Notes under the pieces: generated by a model | Database searches by the model: none | What the model was told of the DNA's origin: nothing | Seen by the model: the letters and a program-made list of their open reading frames with translations, nothing else | Shown: positions 9,697 to 21,400 of the stretch, in pieces | Numbering within the stretch: the stretch's first letter is position 1 | Layout of the letters: each line of letters begins with the position of its first letter | Assembly (NCBI GenBank): GCA_023014485.1 | Contig: JAJOZX010005609.1 | Span: 96,001-160,000 of the forward strand | Reading direction: 5' to 3' | DNA: 64,000 nt | Source: Bathynomus jamesi | Taxonomy: Eukaryota; Arthropoda; Malacostraca; Isopoda; Cirolanidae | Program-made: the position numbers and the translations under genes

Positions 9697-9850
9697 GAGG
9701 GGCGGTCAGAAAATAAGTTTACACGGCGTATAATTGCGTAACTAAAGGACTTACATTGATTATGTTTGTATCGGGTGAATTCGTTAATCATTGTTTGCAA
9801 CACTGCACGTCAATTCAGCTGCCATCTACCGTACATTGGTTATATGAGTC
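9695..9850 (+). mobile_element. Possible 5' end of a mariner-like element
   Basis: CGAGGGGCGGTCAGAAAATA following a TA resembles the terminus of mariner-type elements. No transposase frame follows and no opposite end is visible, so it may be a truncated copy. The right limit is uncertain. Confidence 0.35.
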
Positions 9851-9927
9851 ACTTGAACATGGCGGTTCTATTATGAATAGGATGTAGCGGTAGCCACCAT
9901 TATGCACTGAATATTTCTGCATGTTTG

Positions 9928-10155
9928 TTAAATCAGCCTGCCAAATAGAATCAATCGAAGCACCGTGGTCTTGGCTGTTTTAAACCTTGTTCTCACAGGC
10001 TTATGAAGTTTATAAGCATCCTGTTCCCGCAAAAACCTCTCAACATCTTTTTTCCCCACTCCATCATTATAAACACCTCCGTACAGTCTATCAACGCCTC
10101 CGTAGAATGCTGGGTTAGAAATGTCATAATAGCGTCTTCTTAATATATTAGCCAT
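9928..10155 (-). pseudogene. Polinton integrase-like N-terminal fragment
   Basis: 75 codons. The pieces LYGGVYNDGVGKKDVERFL and DAYKLHKPVRTRFK match the N-terminal region that precedes the integrase core in many Polinton and related element proteins. The DDE core is absent because the frame ends at 9928 and nothing similar follows to the left. Loss of the core would make the element unable to integrate. Assignment is by pattern memory of the family, not by search. Confidence 0.55.
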
Positions 10156-10157
10156 TT

Positions 10158-10898
10158 ACGTATTTTAGAAGCACGTAGAGAGGGTTGACCGTTGTTGTTT
10201 GGTCTCTTCTTTCTCCTCTCCAGAGGTGCTACCGCTGTGGGTGATGACGTGCTCAGTTGTGGCACATGTGAGACTTGCTCCAAGTCTTTTAACCTGTTCA
10301 GATTTCCTATCAATGTTTTGGGGACATTTACTTGTAGTCTTGCTTTAATATGCTTCCATCATGATGGTGAGGGTCTATCCCACTTTCTCACCAGATCGTG
10401 GACGATGTCTACGATATTCGATCCCTGTACTTTTGTTCCTTCCACAATGATCTCACCTGTATCGCTCCATTGTATGATGGGGTCCTCACTCAAAAGATTA
10501 TAAAGACTTAAACCTTTATTCCTTAATGTATGTGGAAGGGTGCTTTTTAATACATGCTCGCTATGTTGTGGGACCGACCCGTTATTCTTTGGTTGGTCAG
10601 CTCTAACGTCGGACCCAGGTCCGATGTCGCCATGCTGATCGTTGTCTGCGCTCTGCCTAATAACCACAGGGATCTCTGTCGGATTCTTTTAATTTTCGTA
10701 CTCGTGAAGAAATTTCTGCAGAACTTCTTGGTATAAGATTCTTTTCTCATCAGGTGACTTTTCGATGTTTAATAGAGCTAACAATTCGCTTTCCATTCTT
10801 TTAAGCATGCTTTTACGGGGTTCTAGAACCGTGTCTGGATCCTTTGAACTTTGCAGTGAAGCATACACCTCGTGTGGAATCACTACCACTTTTTTCAT
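10158..10898 (-). pseudogene. Polinton-associated small protein (frameshifted, in-frame stop)
   Basis: Starts at 10898 (MKKVVVIPHEVYASLQ) and continues in two further pieces: 10667-10359, with the conserved-looking GEIIVEGTKVQGSNIVDIVHD, and, after an in-frame stop, a basic tail to about 10158. This protein type recurs in arthropod Polinton-like elements next to the integrase. Function unknown. At least two frame changes and one stop show it is dead. Confidence 0.5.
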
Positions 10899-11023
10899 TA
10901 TATTAATCTAATCAGTAAAGGACCCAAAACTAAAAATAAGATGGGTAGGAATGACCCCCCCTCTTTGTACAATAATTCGTTTTTTCTTCCCTACAGTTTG
11001 ACTTTTACGAGAGAGTGTACGTA

Positions 11024-11221
11024 TTATTTCTTGTAACGGCGTAGGCGAGCCTTCTGAGGGGGTTTCACTGGTACATTACATTTTATAACGTTAAGACAGA
11101 TTTCACAGATGCATTTTAAAAAGTCCGGGTCGATATTTTTAACAAACATCTGTTGCATTGCCCGGGGCAATCGATGGTAGATTTTTATTAATTCACTGTA
11201 TTTCTTTAGCCTCTTTGTCAT
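11024..11221 (-). CDS. Small Polinton-associated protein, 65 aa
   Basis: MTKRLKKYSELIKIYHRLPR, then a C-x2-C core (CICEICLNVIKCNV) and a basic C-terminus. Small basic proteins like this lie beside the ATPase in Polintons; function unknown. Its ATG lies 26 bp from the MULE target duplication. Before the MULE inserted, the ATPase stop codon overlapped this ATG, so the two genes were translationally adjacent. Confidence 0.5.
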   Translation of the reverse strand: MTKRLKKYSELIKIYHRLPRAMQQMFVKNIDPDFLKCICEICLNVIKCNVPVKPPQKARLRRYKK

Positions 11222-11246
11222 TCTGGAATATACATCGTTTCAGGCT

Positions 11247-11255
11247 CGTTTAGGA
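11247..11255. repeat. 9-bp target duplication of the MULE, left copy
   Basis: CGTTTAGGA here and at 21723-21731, flanking the MULE ends exactly. Confidence 0.85.
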
Positions 11256-11576
11256 CGTGGCCGGTAATTTCGTCCGGTGCAATTTCGTCCGGTGCAATTT
11301 AGTCCGGTGCTATTTCGTCCAATGCAATTTCGTCCCGTAAACAAAAACGAAAAAATTATTGTCGCTAAAATTTAACAAGCGGTTATGTTCGTCCGTACAT
11401 GATCTAGGGACAAGAAGTTATGTTCGTTCGTACGTGATCTTGTAAAGAAAGCTGTAATGCTGATAAGAAAGTTTAGTTCAACTTAGTTCTTTTCGTACAC
11501 TTATAAAGAAAGCAAGTTTAGTTCAACTTAGTTCCTTTCGTACACTTATAAAGAAAGCTTGAAGTTGAAACCCAAA

Positions 11577-12430
11577 AATGCCGTATACAATTAAAAGCAA
11601 TCGTGGTGCTCAAAGTTGGTAGATGATTTAAATTACATCTACCGCTTTCATTCAAAGAATAGTGACCGCAGCAAGACATATTGGCGATGTGAAGTGAAAA
11701 ATTGCAGTGTTAGAGTCCATACTATGTCAGATGATCCGAATGTCACAATATGCAAGAAAACAGACGCACATGAACATTGCGCGTCTGCGGCGAAACCTAC
11801 TGCACATAAGGTCATTAATGACATCAAAGAAAAGGCAATTACTTCTCAACAATCTTCAAGATCATTAATTGCTAATGCTTCCTCGAATCTGGATGACTTA
11901 TCACGAGCAGAACTGCCATCAATTAAAAATCTTGGACGAAATATTAGAAACTGGAGGCAACAGAAGGAAAATGCACCACCAATCCCAAAGGAAAGGAACG
12001 GCTACAGTATACCCGAGTCTTTCACATTTTTAGAAAACGGAGAAAAATTTCTTTTGTTCGATAGTGGTTCTAATGATGAAAATAGAATATTAATTTTCGC
12101 TACTGAAAAAGGATTGGATGATTTGAAGTGCAATAAAAATTGGGCTTGTGATGGAACGTTTAAGTGTTGCTCTGATATCTATTATCAATTGTTTACGCTT
12201 CATGTTGTCATAGAAAAGAAAAGTGTACCAAGATTGTTTGCTTTGTTGCTGAATAAGACCGAAGATGCTTACGACCGGCTTTTTTCAACTTTGAAAGATC
12301 TCTATCCTGATTTGACTCCAGGGTCATTGATGATAGATTTTGAAAAAGCTTCTTTAAAGGCATTTGAGAGTTTTCCCGAATGCCGTAATTACTTGCTGTT
12401 TATTTCATCTGGCCAAAAATATATATAGAA
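11577..12430 (+). pseudogene. MULE transposase, N-terminal part (FLYWCH + MULE domain)
   Basis: Begins at ATG 11577 (MPYTIKSNRGAQ). A frameshift near 11615 moves to the long frame 11616-12430. A FLYWCH zinc finger follows: YIYRFHS..., W-R-C, C-x-V, H-EHC. The MULE domain then starts at WACDGTFKCCSDIYYQLFTL (first catalytic D), and LMIDFEKASLKAF supplies the second D. The frame runs into mariner sequence at 12434. The remainder, with the third catalytic residue region, continues beyond 20851. Confidence 0.85.
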
Positions 12431-12812
12431 AAATACAGTGTGTCCGTAAAGTCATGGTGGGATTTTAAATAGCTATATTATTGCAACGAAACATGATAAT
12501 GAGATGAAAAAAAGGCAAATTGAAGAACAACTCTAAAAGAATAACTTTATTTAACGTAGTCGATATGGCTCCTCTGGTAGCCCTGCAGACATCTAGGCGG
12601 TGATGTGTGTCCGTAAAGTCATGGTGGGATTTTAAATAGCTATATTATTACAACGAAACATGATAATGAGATGAAACAATGCCAAATTTAAGAACAACTC
12701 TCAAAGTTGTATCTTGTAGTTAGTCTAGGCTAAGCTTAACCTTTATCTCGTAGTTAGTCTAGGCTGTCCACATGCCTATGTTGAACATGAGCGTAATAGC
12801 CCGAAAGTTAAT

Positions 12813-13030
12813 GTGTGGTGTGCTCTAGCACGAGATCGAGTGATTGGCCCATTTTTCTTCGCGGAACCCACTGTGACGTCACACAACTACCTCGCTATAT
12901 TGGAACATTTTGCAGTACCCCAATTTATTGACAATAATGTCATCTTTCAGCAAGATGGTGCTCCTCCGCACTATGCCAACGTTGTTCGAGAATTCCTTAA
13001 TGAAAAATTTCCACAGAGATGGATAGGAAG
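12813..13030 (+). pseudogene. Mariner transposase catalytic part, first piece
   Basis: Starts mid-protein (WCALARDRVIGPFFFAEP) and includes the second catalytic aspartate in FQQDGAPPHYANVV. It ends at RWIGRG where the BEL element entered. The continuation is at 20497-20735. Confidence 0.85.
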
Positions 13031-13035
13031 AGGAG

Positions 13036-13713
13036 TGCGAAAAATGCTCTGTATGAATTGGTCCACAATTAACCCACCCCTTATATCTCCAGTCTAACTA
13101 TAGAGTAGATCAAGTCTAGCCTAGAGGGGTCAGCCTAGAGATTCCGGAAATGGTCCAGAGCGGGCAGATAAATTGAGGTCCACAGTAGGATTCCTCACAA
13201 GAATTAGGTTAGGGCAATCTACCTTCACCTTTGTTAAGCTATGAGTTGATGCTGGGTCTTAGGCCACAATGTAGGCCTAACTTGTCTGACCCAGCTTAAT
13301 TTAATGCTTATAACTTACTGGTGTAAAAACTCATTAGTCACTTACTTTTAGTTATTCGAGTCTCTCCCTTCTCCGGTTATGTTTGTCGAGAGCGCACTTT
13401 GCTGGTACGTCCTCTCGCCCCGTTCGTCGTTTTCGTTCTCCCTTTGTTCTCCTCTTCGCGGGGCTTCTCGTACCAGCGTTGTCTTGGTTTATTCCTCGGT
13501 TGGTTGAGCGGTAATGTATCTCCACTACCGAGCACGCTCCTCCCACACAGTATATAAATACTAGTGTGGAGAATAACTCTGGTGAGCAACCAATTGGTTT
13601 CATCCACCCAGTTATTGACATAAAAGGAATTTAATGATTGTTAGATTAACTACCTACCTACTCAGTGAACCATTTTCGTTACCTCCCAACTACCCACTCA
13701 TCAGTTTTCCATA
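13036..13713 (-). repeat. BEL 3' LTR
   Basis: 678 bp, nearly identical to 19813-20491. A TATA-like TATATAAATA lies near 13551. ORFs at 13352-13621 are LTR shadows that recur in the other LTR. Confidence 0.95.
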
Positions 13714-13946
13714 TACTGGGGGCCCCGGGAGATAAAAATTTTGGTGTCATTGTCACCAATTTTTGTCTGAGTGTAGACTAGCTAACTATTTAACTGTAAA
13801 TGCCTGTTAATCTGATTAACAGTGCCTATCCTCACCTTCTCATGGAGAAGGTGTAGCATTTAATTAGAAGATAAAATACATCCATAGGATGAAACTGTCT
13901 ATGGTCCTTACCATAAGAAAAGAAAAATGAAAGTTAGAAGATAAAA

Positions 13947-15391
13947 TTACAATTCCCCAGCATCTATTTTTTGTTGTAAAAATAGTCGCGCCTTTAATGC
14001 TGTTTGTCGCTGAGGTCTTGTGTCTGTCAATGTTGTAGTAGGATGCGTTACCACTCCTACTGTCAAAGGAATAGTTACTGGAAGTTCAGTGTCTCCAGTT
14101 GTTACTGTCAGTGGAGAAGGTTCTCCAAAGTCCATTGTTTTGGGTCCAGACTCTAAAGGGTACAAAAGAGAAATGTCTCTTGTTGTGTCACCCGTTGAAG
14201 TCCTTAATTTGACCACTCTTGTTACCCCGTCTGCCCCTGGTCTGAGTTCTGAAACTCTAGCCAGAGGCCAGTATTGTCTTGGAGTACTGTCATGTATGAG
14301 AACAAGGTCCCCTACCTTAATTGTGTCAGACCAATCCTTCTTAGTCATTTGTTTATGTCTCTCCCTTAGACCCATCAAGTACTCAGTTTTCCACTGTTTA
14401 ATGAAATGAGCTTTAACTCTAGTTAAATGTTGTAACTTAGTCTGGAGCTCATCATGTCGTTGAGTCCAGTTTGGGTCTTCTGAAGAGTCTATATTGTAGT
14501 CCGGCAGGAGACTAACTTGTTCTCCCCGAATCAAATGAATTGGAGTTAATGGTTCTGGGTCATTAATGTTGTCACTCACATAAGTGAGTGGTCTATTGTT
14601 AATGATGTTCTCAATCTCAGCCAGGAGAGTGAGTAACCCAAATAAGTGTATCTGTTTTTTGCCAATTGCTTTCTTCAAGCAATTCTTTACTGTCTGTATA
14701 TTCCTCTCCCAGATAGAACCATACCAAGGAGAGGCAACCGGAATATACTTCCACTTTATGTTTGTATTTTGTATATATAATTGTGTGATTTCATTGCTTA
14801 ACAAGTCGTGGATGACTTGTTCACCAGCTTTGAAATATGTAGCATTGTCAGTCCAAACTGTCTTGGGTACTGAATGTCGTGCACAGAATCTCTTAAAGAC
14901 AGCAACAAAAGATTCTGCTGTTAGGTCCTCCACAACATCCAAATAAACAGCTCGTGAGGCTGCACATGTAAACAGTACAATGTACATTTTTTGTTCAGTG
15001 TCACCCACCCCTACAGTCAATGCTCCTGTATAGTCAATGCCTACAGTCTCAAAGGGTCTGTTGAGAGTAACTCTCTCCTCTGGCAAAGCAGGAGGATTTG
15101 GTTTCCTATAGGCCTAGCATGAATACGCCTACATGTAACACACTCACTCAGGACTGTTTTAACAGTGATCCTTCCCTTGGGTATCCAATAAGTTTTTCTT
15201 AATGTAGTTAGTGTCTGTGGTACCCCCATATGATATACATCATTGTGTGTTTTCCTGATTATTAATGTTGTCAAATAGCTAAATCTAGGTAAAAGGATTG
15301 GATTTTTGCTTTTGTATGACAGTTTTGATTTGTCTAATCTCCCTTTACACCTTAGAAGGCCTTCCTCATCCCTGAACAAGTTTAGATCCAC
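13947..15391 (-). pseudogene. BEL integrase (one frameshift) plus C-terminal domain
   Basis: Inserts the cDNA into the genome. The first piece (15391-15041) has the HHCC zinc-binding part (KTHNDVYHMG ... CVTCRRIHARP). A 1-nt shift near 15080 leads into 15086-13947. There the catalytic core shows D in VGIDYTGALTV, D in TDNATYFKAG and E in WYGSIWERNI. The C-terminal ~130 residues are the usual BEL/Pao tail (WPLARVSELRPGADGVTRVV). Confidence 0.9.
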
Positions 15392-15393
15392 AA

Positions 15394-16596
15394 CTACTGA
15401 TGGTACAGGTTCTTTGTTTGTTTCCCATTAGTTAAGAATTCTAACTCTTTATTGTACTCTTTTTGTTGGGCTTGGCCTATCCAGTATTGGGTTGCAACCT
15501 CTGTATAATTATGATTATTTTTATTTAGCTGTTTGTTAATTGTAGCTAAACAGTTGTGAGCAAACCTCAAACAGTAGGCTGTCACCCTAACAAGTTTGTT
15601 GAAATCAGAATACTTTTCATAATTAGTGATTGGTTCAACCTTTTCATTTGAAAAGATTAAATTTAATGTCAAGTTAACTTGTTCCACAGGCCATTGGTCT
15701 GTATTACAGAGCCACTTAGGTCCCATAAACCAAGTTTTGTTTGACTTCAACAACTTGTAGGATAAACCTCTGGTCAGAAAGTCTGCTGGATTCTGTTTAG
15801 TTGGAACATAGTGAAAGTTTACTTGTAGGCTTTCATTAGCGTCAGCTATTTCTTTTAGCCTATTTCTTACAAAGATATTCTTACTATTAATGCTATCATT
15901 CCGTATCCATGCAAGACAAATCTGACTGTCAAGCCAGACGTGGATATTAGTTATGAACACATCATAGTAAGCATCCTTAAGCAATGAAATGGTTTTAATG
16001 GCTAATGTAGCAGCCAATAGTTCCAATTGAGGTATGGTTCGGGTAGGTTTGAGAGGTGCAACTTTCCCTTTTGCATAAATTAGATGACTTTCTGTAGGGC
16101 TTACAAGATACGCACAGCACCCATAAGCTTGTGTGCTTGCATCAGCAAACACATGAAGCCTCTGGGGCTTATCCCTAAACCCACAGCACCTTTGAATTTT
16201 AATGTTCTGCACTTTTGTTAAATCAGTAGCTAACTTCTTCCAAGATTTTTGATTTTCATTTGTTATTGGATCATCCCACCCAACATTTGTCCTCCAAATT
16301 TCTTGGAGGAGAATCTTTGATTTTATTGTTGAAGGCAGGAATAGACCCATAGGATCAAAAATTTTGGAAGCCTCTGATAATATTTGTCTTTTAGTATTTG
16401 CTTCCTCATCAAGTTTAAAACCTTTAGTACAGATTGAATCATGACTGTTAGAAGTTGCATCCAAATACCAGTTCATACCTAAAGTTTTAACTCTGTCTGA
16501 TGGCTCAGTAAGACCATTATTATCTTTTAAAATCTTTTTGTTTAAATCCTCATTATTTGAAATCCACTCTCTAAGTTCAAAGTTACCTTGTTGCAT
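15394..16596 (-). pseudogene. BEL RT thumb / RNase H region
   Basis: Continues the polyprotein after the RT box, shifted by one base. Contains DPMGLFLPSTIKSKILLQE (typical BEL/Pao connection), VFADASTQAYGCCAYL (first RNase H aspartate), PQLELLAATLAIK (E) and VWLDSQICLAWIRN (D). It ends just before the integrase frame. Confidence 0.9.
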
Positions 16597-16630
16597 AATG
16601 TTTTGAGAGTGTTCATAGACTTCAGATAAT

Positions 16631-17524
16631 TCAGATTTTGTTCGTTGAGCCTATTAGATTGTCTACGTAAAAATGTTCCTTAAGGAAGTTCAATGTTAGA
16701 GAGTTATTAAACTGGTTTAAATGATGTTTAATTGTCAATGCTAATAGGCTAGGTGAGCAATTGGCTCCAAACAACACAACATTAAATCTATAGGTTATGA
16801 ACCCTTTATTCAAATCAAATGGATCCTTGAACCATAAGAACCTAAGTTGGTTCTTATCATATTCATTTTTAAGATTTATTCTCAAAAATGCCTTCGAAAT
16901 GTCACTTTGTACAGCATATTTGTCTAACCTGAACCTCAGTAAGATCTTCACAAGGTCAGAAATGAGATTAGGACCCTCAATCAAGCAATCATTCAAACTG
17001 TGTTTATCACTGTCTTTGAGGCTACAATTATATACTACTCTGAGTTTTGTTGTTGGGGCATCTTGTCGATAAACCCCCCTGTGGGTTAAATAATGACAAC
17101 CATCTTTTTTAAAAGGGTTATCTGTTACTTCTTCAATGAAGCCTTTCTGTAGCTGTTCTTTGAAGACATCATTATATATTTTTACATTATTTTCTTGTTT
17201 GAGTTTTTTCATTACTTTATATAAATGTCCTTTAGCTACTTTGAGATTATCTCTTAAAGTTGGACAATTTATTTTCCAAGGTAACTCAATAAAATAACTA
17301 TTGTCTTTACACTGAATGGTGTCTTCAAATCTTTCTACCATTAACTGATCTTCTGAAGTTTGATGTGTGTCATGTATACCCACAGATTCTAGCAACCATA
17401 AAGTTTGAATTGCCTCATCCAAAGTTTCATTTGATAATGATGAATTAATGTTCTCAGTTGAGATAATATTATTCAAAGTGTTGCTATTCTTACAGGTGTT
17501 ATGTAGGACTGAGTTGAGGCACAT
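16631..17524 (-). pseudogene. BEL reverse transcriptase
   Basis: KLRVVYNCSLKDSDKHSLND, SDISKAFLRINL (catalytic D), FGANCSPSLLA and the box FYVDNLIGS, where the second Asp of YVDD is Asn, a variant found in this clade. In the same frame as the protease piece, with an in-frame TGA between them. The frame then shifts near 16630. Confidence 0.9.
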
Positions 17525-17536
17525 AGTATTTGTTGG

Positions 17537-18112
17537 TCATGCACTGTTTTGGTTTAGGTCTAGGTTGTATTCTGATAGGTCACCCAAAGGGGCTATCCCT
17601 GATGGAGTCTGAATAGCTATACCATTACCTATCTCTACTATGCCCTTATGAATAAGATTAATATAATCTGCCCCTATTAGCATTTCAATGTTAGCTATTG
17701 TGTTGTTAGTGATATGTCTATCAGCTATTTTGTAGTGTTTTTTCAAATGATTTATGGTTTGTTCTAGTTTGGGTATAACCAGTTTGTTTTGTCCTACTTT
17801 AGAAATAATAACTGCTTCAATTTTCTTGAATTTACTTTCTAAATGTAGTTCCAGGTCAATTGTCTTATAGCTATTTTTGTCCGAGTTATCCTTAACAAAG
17901 GACGCAATATTGAGGTTTTGTTCATTCGGGTTTGGTGTCAAACCCAATTTATTAACTACATTTTTTGAAACAAATGTTTGTTGAGAACAACAGTCTATAA
18001 GACATCTCACTGGAGTGGTACTACCCTCACTATTCACTAAGTCCAAAGTAATAGTTGGTAAAAGAATCTCAGTGTTTCTTGTTACATTGTTTGAACAAGC
18101 AGAATGTCCCAT
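17537..18112 (-). pseudogene. BEL aspartic protease region
   Basis: VRCLIDCCSQQTFVSKNVVN is the retropepsin-like active segment of BEL/Pao elements (usual form LxDSGSxxSF). Here DCC replaces D-S/T-G, so activity is doubtful. It is separated from gag by an in-frame TAA and from RT by an in-frame TGA, all in one frame. Confidence 0.8.
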
Positions 18113-18130
18113 GAAAGTGGCATTTCTTGA

Positions 18131-19497
18131 TTACCTTTGTTTGGGGGGTATCTTTTGAGTTTGAGTACTATTATTTGGACACTTTGGTGAATCACACATT
18201 GATGAGACATGTCGTAAACTTTTACAAAACTTACACTTGAATCTTAACCTAGATTTACAGTCTTTCTTATAATGTCCCTGGCCAGTACACTTTTTACACA
18301 GGTTCAACTGTTCACATCTTTTAGCCCTTTGGTTAAAATCTGAATATTTGTCACACCCAGTACTACTGTGTTCATTACTTGCACAAAATTTGCAATATGG
18401 TGTGTAAGTTGAGGCAGCAGTTACATTAAAGTTCTGTAATGTAGGTGTTCGTGTTTTGTAGTTGGTCACATTTGATTCTACAGTATCAAGTTTTGTCTGT
18501 TTGGCTGTAGCTAGTTGGTCTCTGGGAACAGTCTTTGGTTTATCCATAGTCTGGGTCTTATGTGTTGGAAAATCTCTCAAGTTGTAATTAGTTAGGATAT
18601 TGGGGAAGTGTTGTCTTATTTGTGCTAAATTAGGATAATTTTCTCCCGTCTTTAGAATTAAATTATCTTTAACCCTCGAAGGAAGGCACCTAAGTACTAT
18701 GCTTTGTATAAGCCAAGATGAAGTTTTAATATCTATCTCATTGCTAACCAGTTGTCCTATAATAGCTTCTAATTTTGTATAAAAATTTTCCATATCACTA
18801 TGGTTATCTTTTATGGGTGCAAATTCAAAAATTTGTTGAGATAATTCATATATAATCACATCTTTATTAACGTAATTACGTTTTAAAAGATCAATAGCTA
18901 CTTCATATGAATCCCCTACGGCTGGTAAATAGGCTATCAGGTTATAGGCTGGGCCTTTAAGGGAACTAGTTAAGTAACTAAACTTTTCAACAGTTGAAAT
19001 ATAAGGTTTATTACTTATTAAATTCTCAAATTTGTCAATGAAAGATGGGAATTGTACCGTGTCCCCTTCAAATGTTGGTATTTGCAAAATGGGTAACTGA
19101 GCCCTCAATTCTTGTGACTCAGGATTTTGCATGCCACTTAAATTTTGTTGAAGGTTAGCCCTACTTTGATTAAAATCAGAATTAGGTTTTTTGGTGTTAA
19201 GTCAGTCAACCGAGACCGTAGTTCCCTTATTTGCTGTTCAATTGAGCTTACCTGATCATCATCATCAGCGTAAAGGTCTATCAATTGTTCTTCAGCCATT
19301 TCGGATTCAACTAACTCTGAAATACTCTCATTAATGGCTATTATTTCCTTCTTTTTAATTTCTAATTTAATAATTACACACTCTATATTTTTCTTACCTG
19401 GTTGTGTAATATTGTTAAAAGTGTTCACAGCCTTTGTAACAGCTCCCAACTTTGCCCCCCTTTTCTTTTTTAACTTTTTCAATTCTGCACTGTCCAT
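18131..19497 (-). pseudogene. BEL gag (two pieces)
   Basis: The first piece (19497-19138, 119 aa) has a coiled-coil-like basic/acidic N-terminus (ELKKLKKKRGAKLGAV). The second (19132-18131, 333 aa) contains the gag core (LPILQIPTFEGDTVQFPSFI) and three zinc-knuckle-like groups: CKFCASNEHSSTGC, CKKCTGQGHYKKDC, CKFCKSLRHVSSMC. The pieces are in different frames with 5 nt between them. Confidence 0.9.
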
Positions 19498-19812
19498 GTC
19501 TAAGTCAAAATTGTTTAACTGGGGATCGTAATGAAATAGAGGACAAGAAGAAATTACCAGAGAAGAGAGAGCACAGACAAAACAGTCAAGTTCAAATTTG
19601 GTTTAATCCCCCCCAAGTACTTGTGTGTCACTCAGGTCTAAGCTTATAAGAGAATGAGACTCCTTTAATGTAAATGTTTCCTAGTTAGGCCCTAGGTTGT
19701 AGACCTAATTAGGCTTGCTCAGGTTAGGCTTAGGCTAGACTATTTAGCCTAATTCTGCAATTTTTGTTAAGTAAGCTTAAGGTTTGTAAATTCCCCACAC
19801 ACGGACCACCAA

Positions 19813-20491
19813 TGCGAAAAATGCTCTGTATGAATTGGTCCACAATTAACCCACCCCTTATATCTCCAGTCTAACTATAGAGTAGATCAAGTCTAGCCTA
19901 GAGGGGTCAGCCTAGAGATTCCGGAAATGGTCCAGAGCGGGCAGATAAATTGAGGTCCACAGTAGGATTCCTCACAAGAATTAGGTTAGGGCAATCTACC
20001 TTCACCTTTGTTAAGCTATGAGTTGATGCTGGGTCTTAGGCCACAATGTAGGCCTAACTTGTCTGACCCAGCTTAATTTAATGCTTATAACTTACTGGTG
20101 TAAAAACTCAATTAGTCACTTACTTTTAGTTATTTGAGTCTCTCCCTTCTCCGGTTATGTTTGTCGAGAGCGCACTTTGCTGGTACGTCCTCTCGCCCCG
20201 TTCGTCGTTTTCGTTCTCCCTTTGTTCTCCTCTTCGCGGGGCTTCTCGTACCAGCGTTGTCTTGGTTTATTCCTCGGTTGGTTGAGCGGTAATGTATCTC
20301 CACTACCGAGCACGCTCCTCCCACACAGTATATAAATACTAGTGTGGAGAATAACTCTGGTGAGCAACCAATTGGTTTCATCCACCCAGTTATTGACATA
20401 AAAGGAATTTAATGATTGTTAGATTAACTACCTACCTACTCAGTGAACCATTTTCGTTACCTCCCAACTACCCACTCATCAGTTTTCCATA
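19813..20491 (-). repeat. BEL 5' LTR
   Basis: 679 bp. On the minus strand transcription would start in this copy. The likely primer-binding site lies at about 19795-19812. Confidence 0.95.
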
Positions 20492-20496
20492 AGGAG

Positions 20497-20735
20497 GATG
20501 GAAGCCATGGCCTCCACGCTCTCCGGACCTGACACCTTTGGACTTTTATTTGTGGGGTTACGTCAAGAAAAGCGTGTACAGTGTACCCATTAGGGATATT
20601 CATCACTTGCACGAGCGAATCACGGAAGCTATCGCATCCGTCACTCCTGTTGTTCTTGGGCGTGTGTGGCTGGAATTGAATCACCGCCTAGATGTCTGCA
20701 GGGCTACCAGAGGAGCCCATATCGAACTACGTTAA
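20497..20735 (+). pseudogene. Mariner transposase C-terminus, second piece
   Basis: Continues the catalytic core after the BEL insertion: WPPRSPDLTPLDFYLWGYVK (third catalytic D; 36 residues lie between it and the previous D across the insertion). It ends HIELR at a TAA that overlaps an AATAAA signal at 20735-20740. Confidence 0.9.
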
Positions 20736-20850
20736 ATAAAGTTATTCTTTTAGAGTTGTTCTTCAATTTGCCTTTTTTTCATCTCATTATCATGTTTCGT
20801 TGCAATAATATAGCTATTTAAAATCCCACCATGACTTTACGGACACAATG

Positions 20851-21400
20851 TAGTCGATCTTGGATTAAAAGTCAGATATCATACAGATAATGAATTTTGT
20901 CTGAAAATAAAATGCTTTACAGCTTTGGCATTTCTACCAATATCCGACGTTATTGAAGGCTTCTTAAGTCTTATCGATGACGATGATCTGCCTCAAGAGT
21001 TTGTAAGTTATTTTGAAACCGCTACATTGGAGGACTAAGAGGACGAGGAGCTAGACAACGAAGACTTGCACCAACGTTCCCAATAGAAACCTGGAATGTC
21101 CACAATAGAACTTTACAAGGCTTACCACGTACCAATAATAGCATTGAAGGCTTCCATAATGCATTGCAAAGTTCCATAACGAACAGTCATCCAAATATTT
21201 GGAAGATGCTAAAAGCACTACAGGGAGAAGAGAATTTGGCCCAGTTGAAAATAATTCAATTTGATGGAGAAGTAAACGCCACAAAGAAGAATTACAAAGT
21301 GATAGATGCCAGATTGAGAAACCTCGTCCTTAAGTATGAGAGCGAATTCAAAGTCCAATTTTTAAGACGAGTTGCAGTGGTTATGCACACCTTTTAATTT
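20851..21400 (+). pseudogene. MULE transposase, C-terminal part
   Basis: Resumes the MULE frame with LGLKVRYHTDNEFCLKIKCF and LPISDVIEGFLSLIDDDDLP, a stretch typical of FLYWCH-MULE proteins. In-frame stops occur near 21036 and 21085, so it is dead. The 3' part includes the conserved ALKASIMHCKV-like segment. AATAAA follows near 21425. Confidence 0.75.

Larger units (their letters stand above)
13036..20491 (-). mobile_element. BEL/Pao LTR retrotransposon (recent insertion)
   Basis: The LTRs at 13036-13713 and 19813-20491 differ, by eye, only by one 1-nt indel and one substitution. The 5-bp target duplication AGGAG lies at 13031-13035 and 20492-20496. The internal genes are on the minus strand: gag, protease, RT, RNase H, integrase. 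Next to the upstream LTR, the minus strand has TGGTGGTCCGTGTGTGG, a likely tRNA primer site. The internal frame has several stops and 1-nt shifts despite the young LTRs. Confidence 0.95.
12436..20850 (+). mobile_element. Mariner-like element inside the MULE, carrying a BEL retrotransposon
   Basis: Ends CAGTGTGTCCGTAAAG and (reverse complement) CATTGTGTCCGTAAAG, with TA on both sides (12434-12435, 20851-20852). The left end is unusual: 12436-12606 is an inverted copy of the element's own 3' end (20690-20850), placed before a second 5' terminus at 12607. The transposase N-terminal half is missing. The C-terminal half is split by the BEL element at 13031-20496. Confidence 0.85.

Noticed and set aside
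11262..11340. CRISPR-like direct repeats
   Set aside because: Short tandem units without spacers, mirrored at 21608-21715; they form the MULE TIR, in a eukaryotic setting.
13352..13621. 89-aa ORF, repeated at 20130-20399
   Set aside because: Lies wholly inside the BEL LTRs and appears twice only because the LTR does.
14020..14946. Plus-strand ORFs across the BEL integrase
   Set aside because: Shadows of the minus-strand integrase gene.
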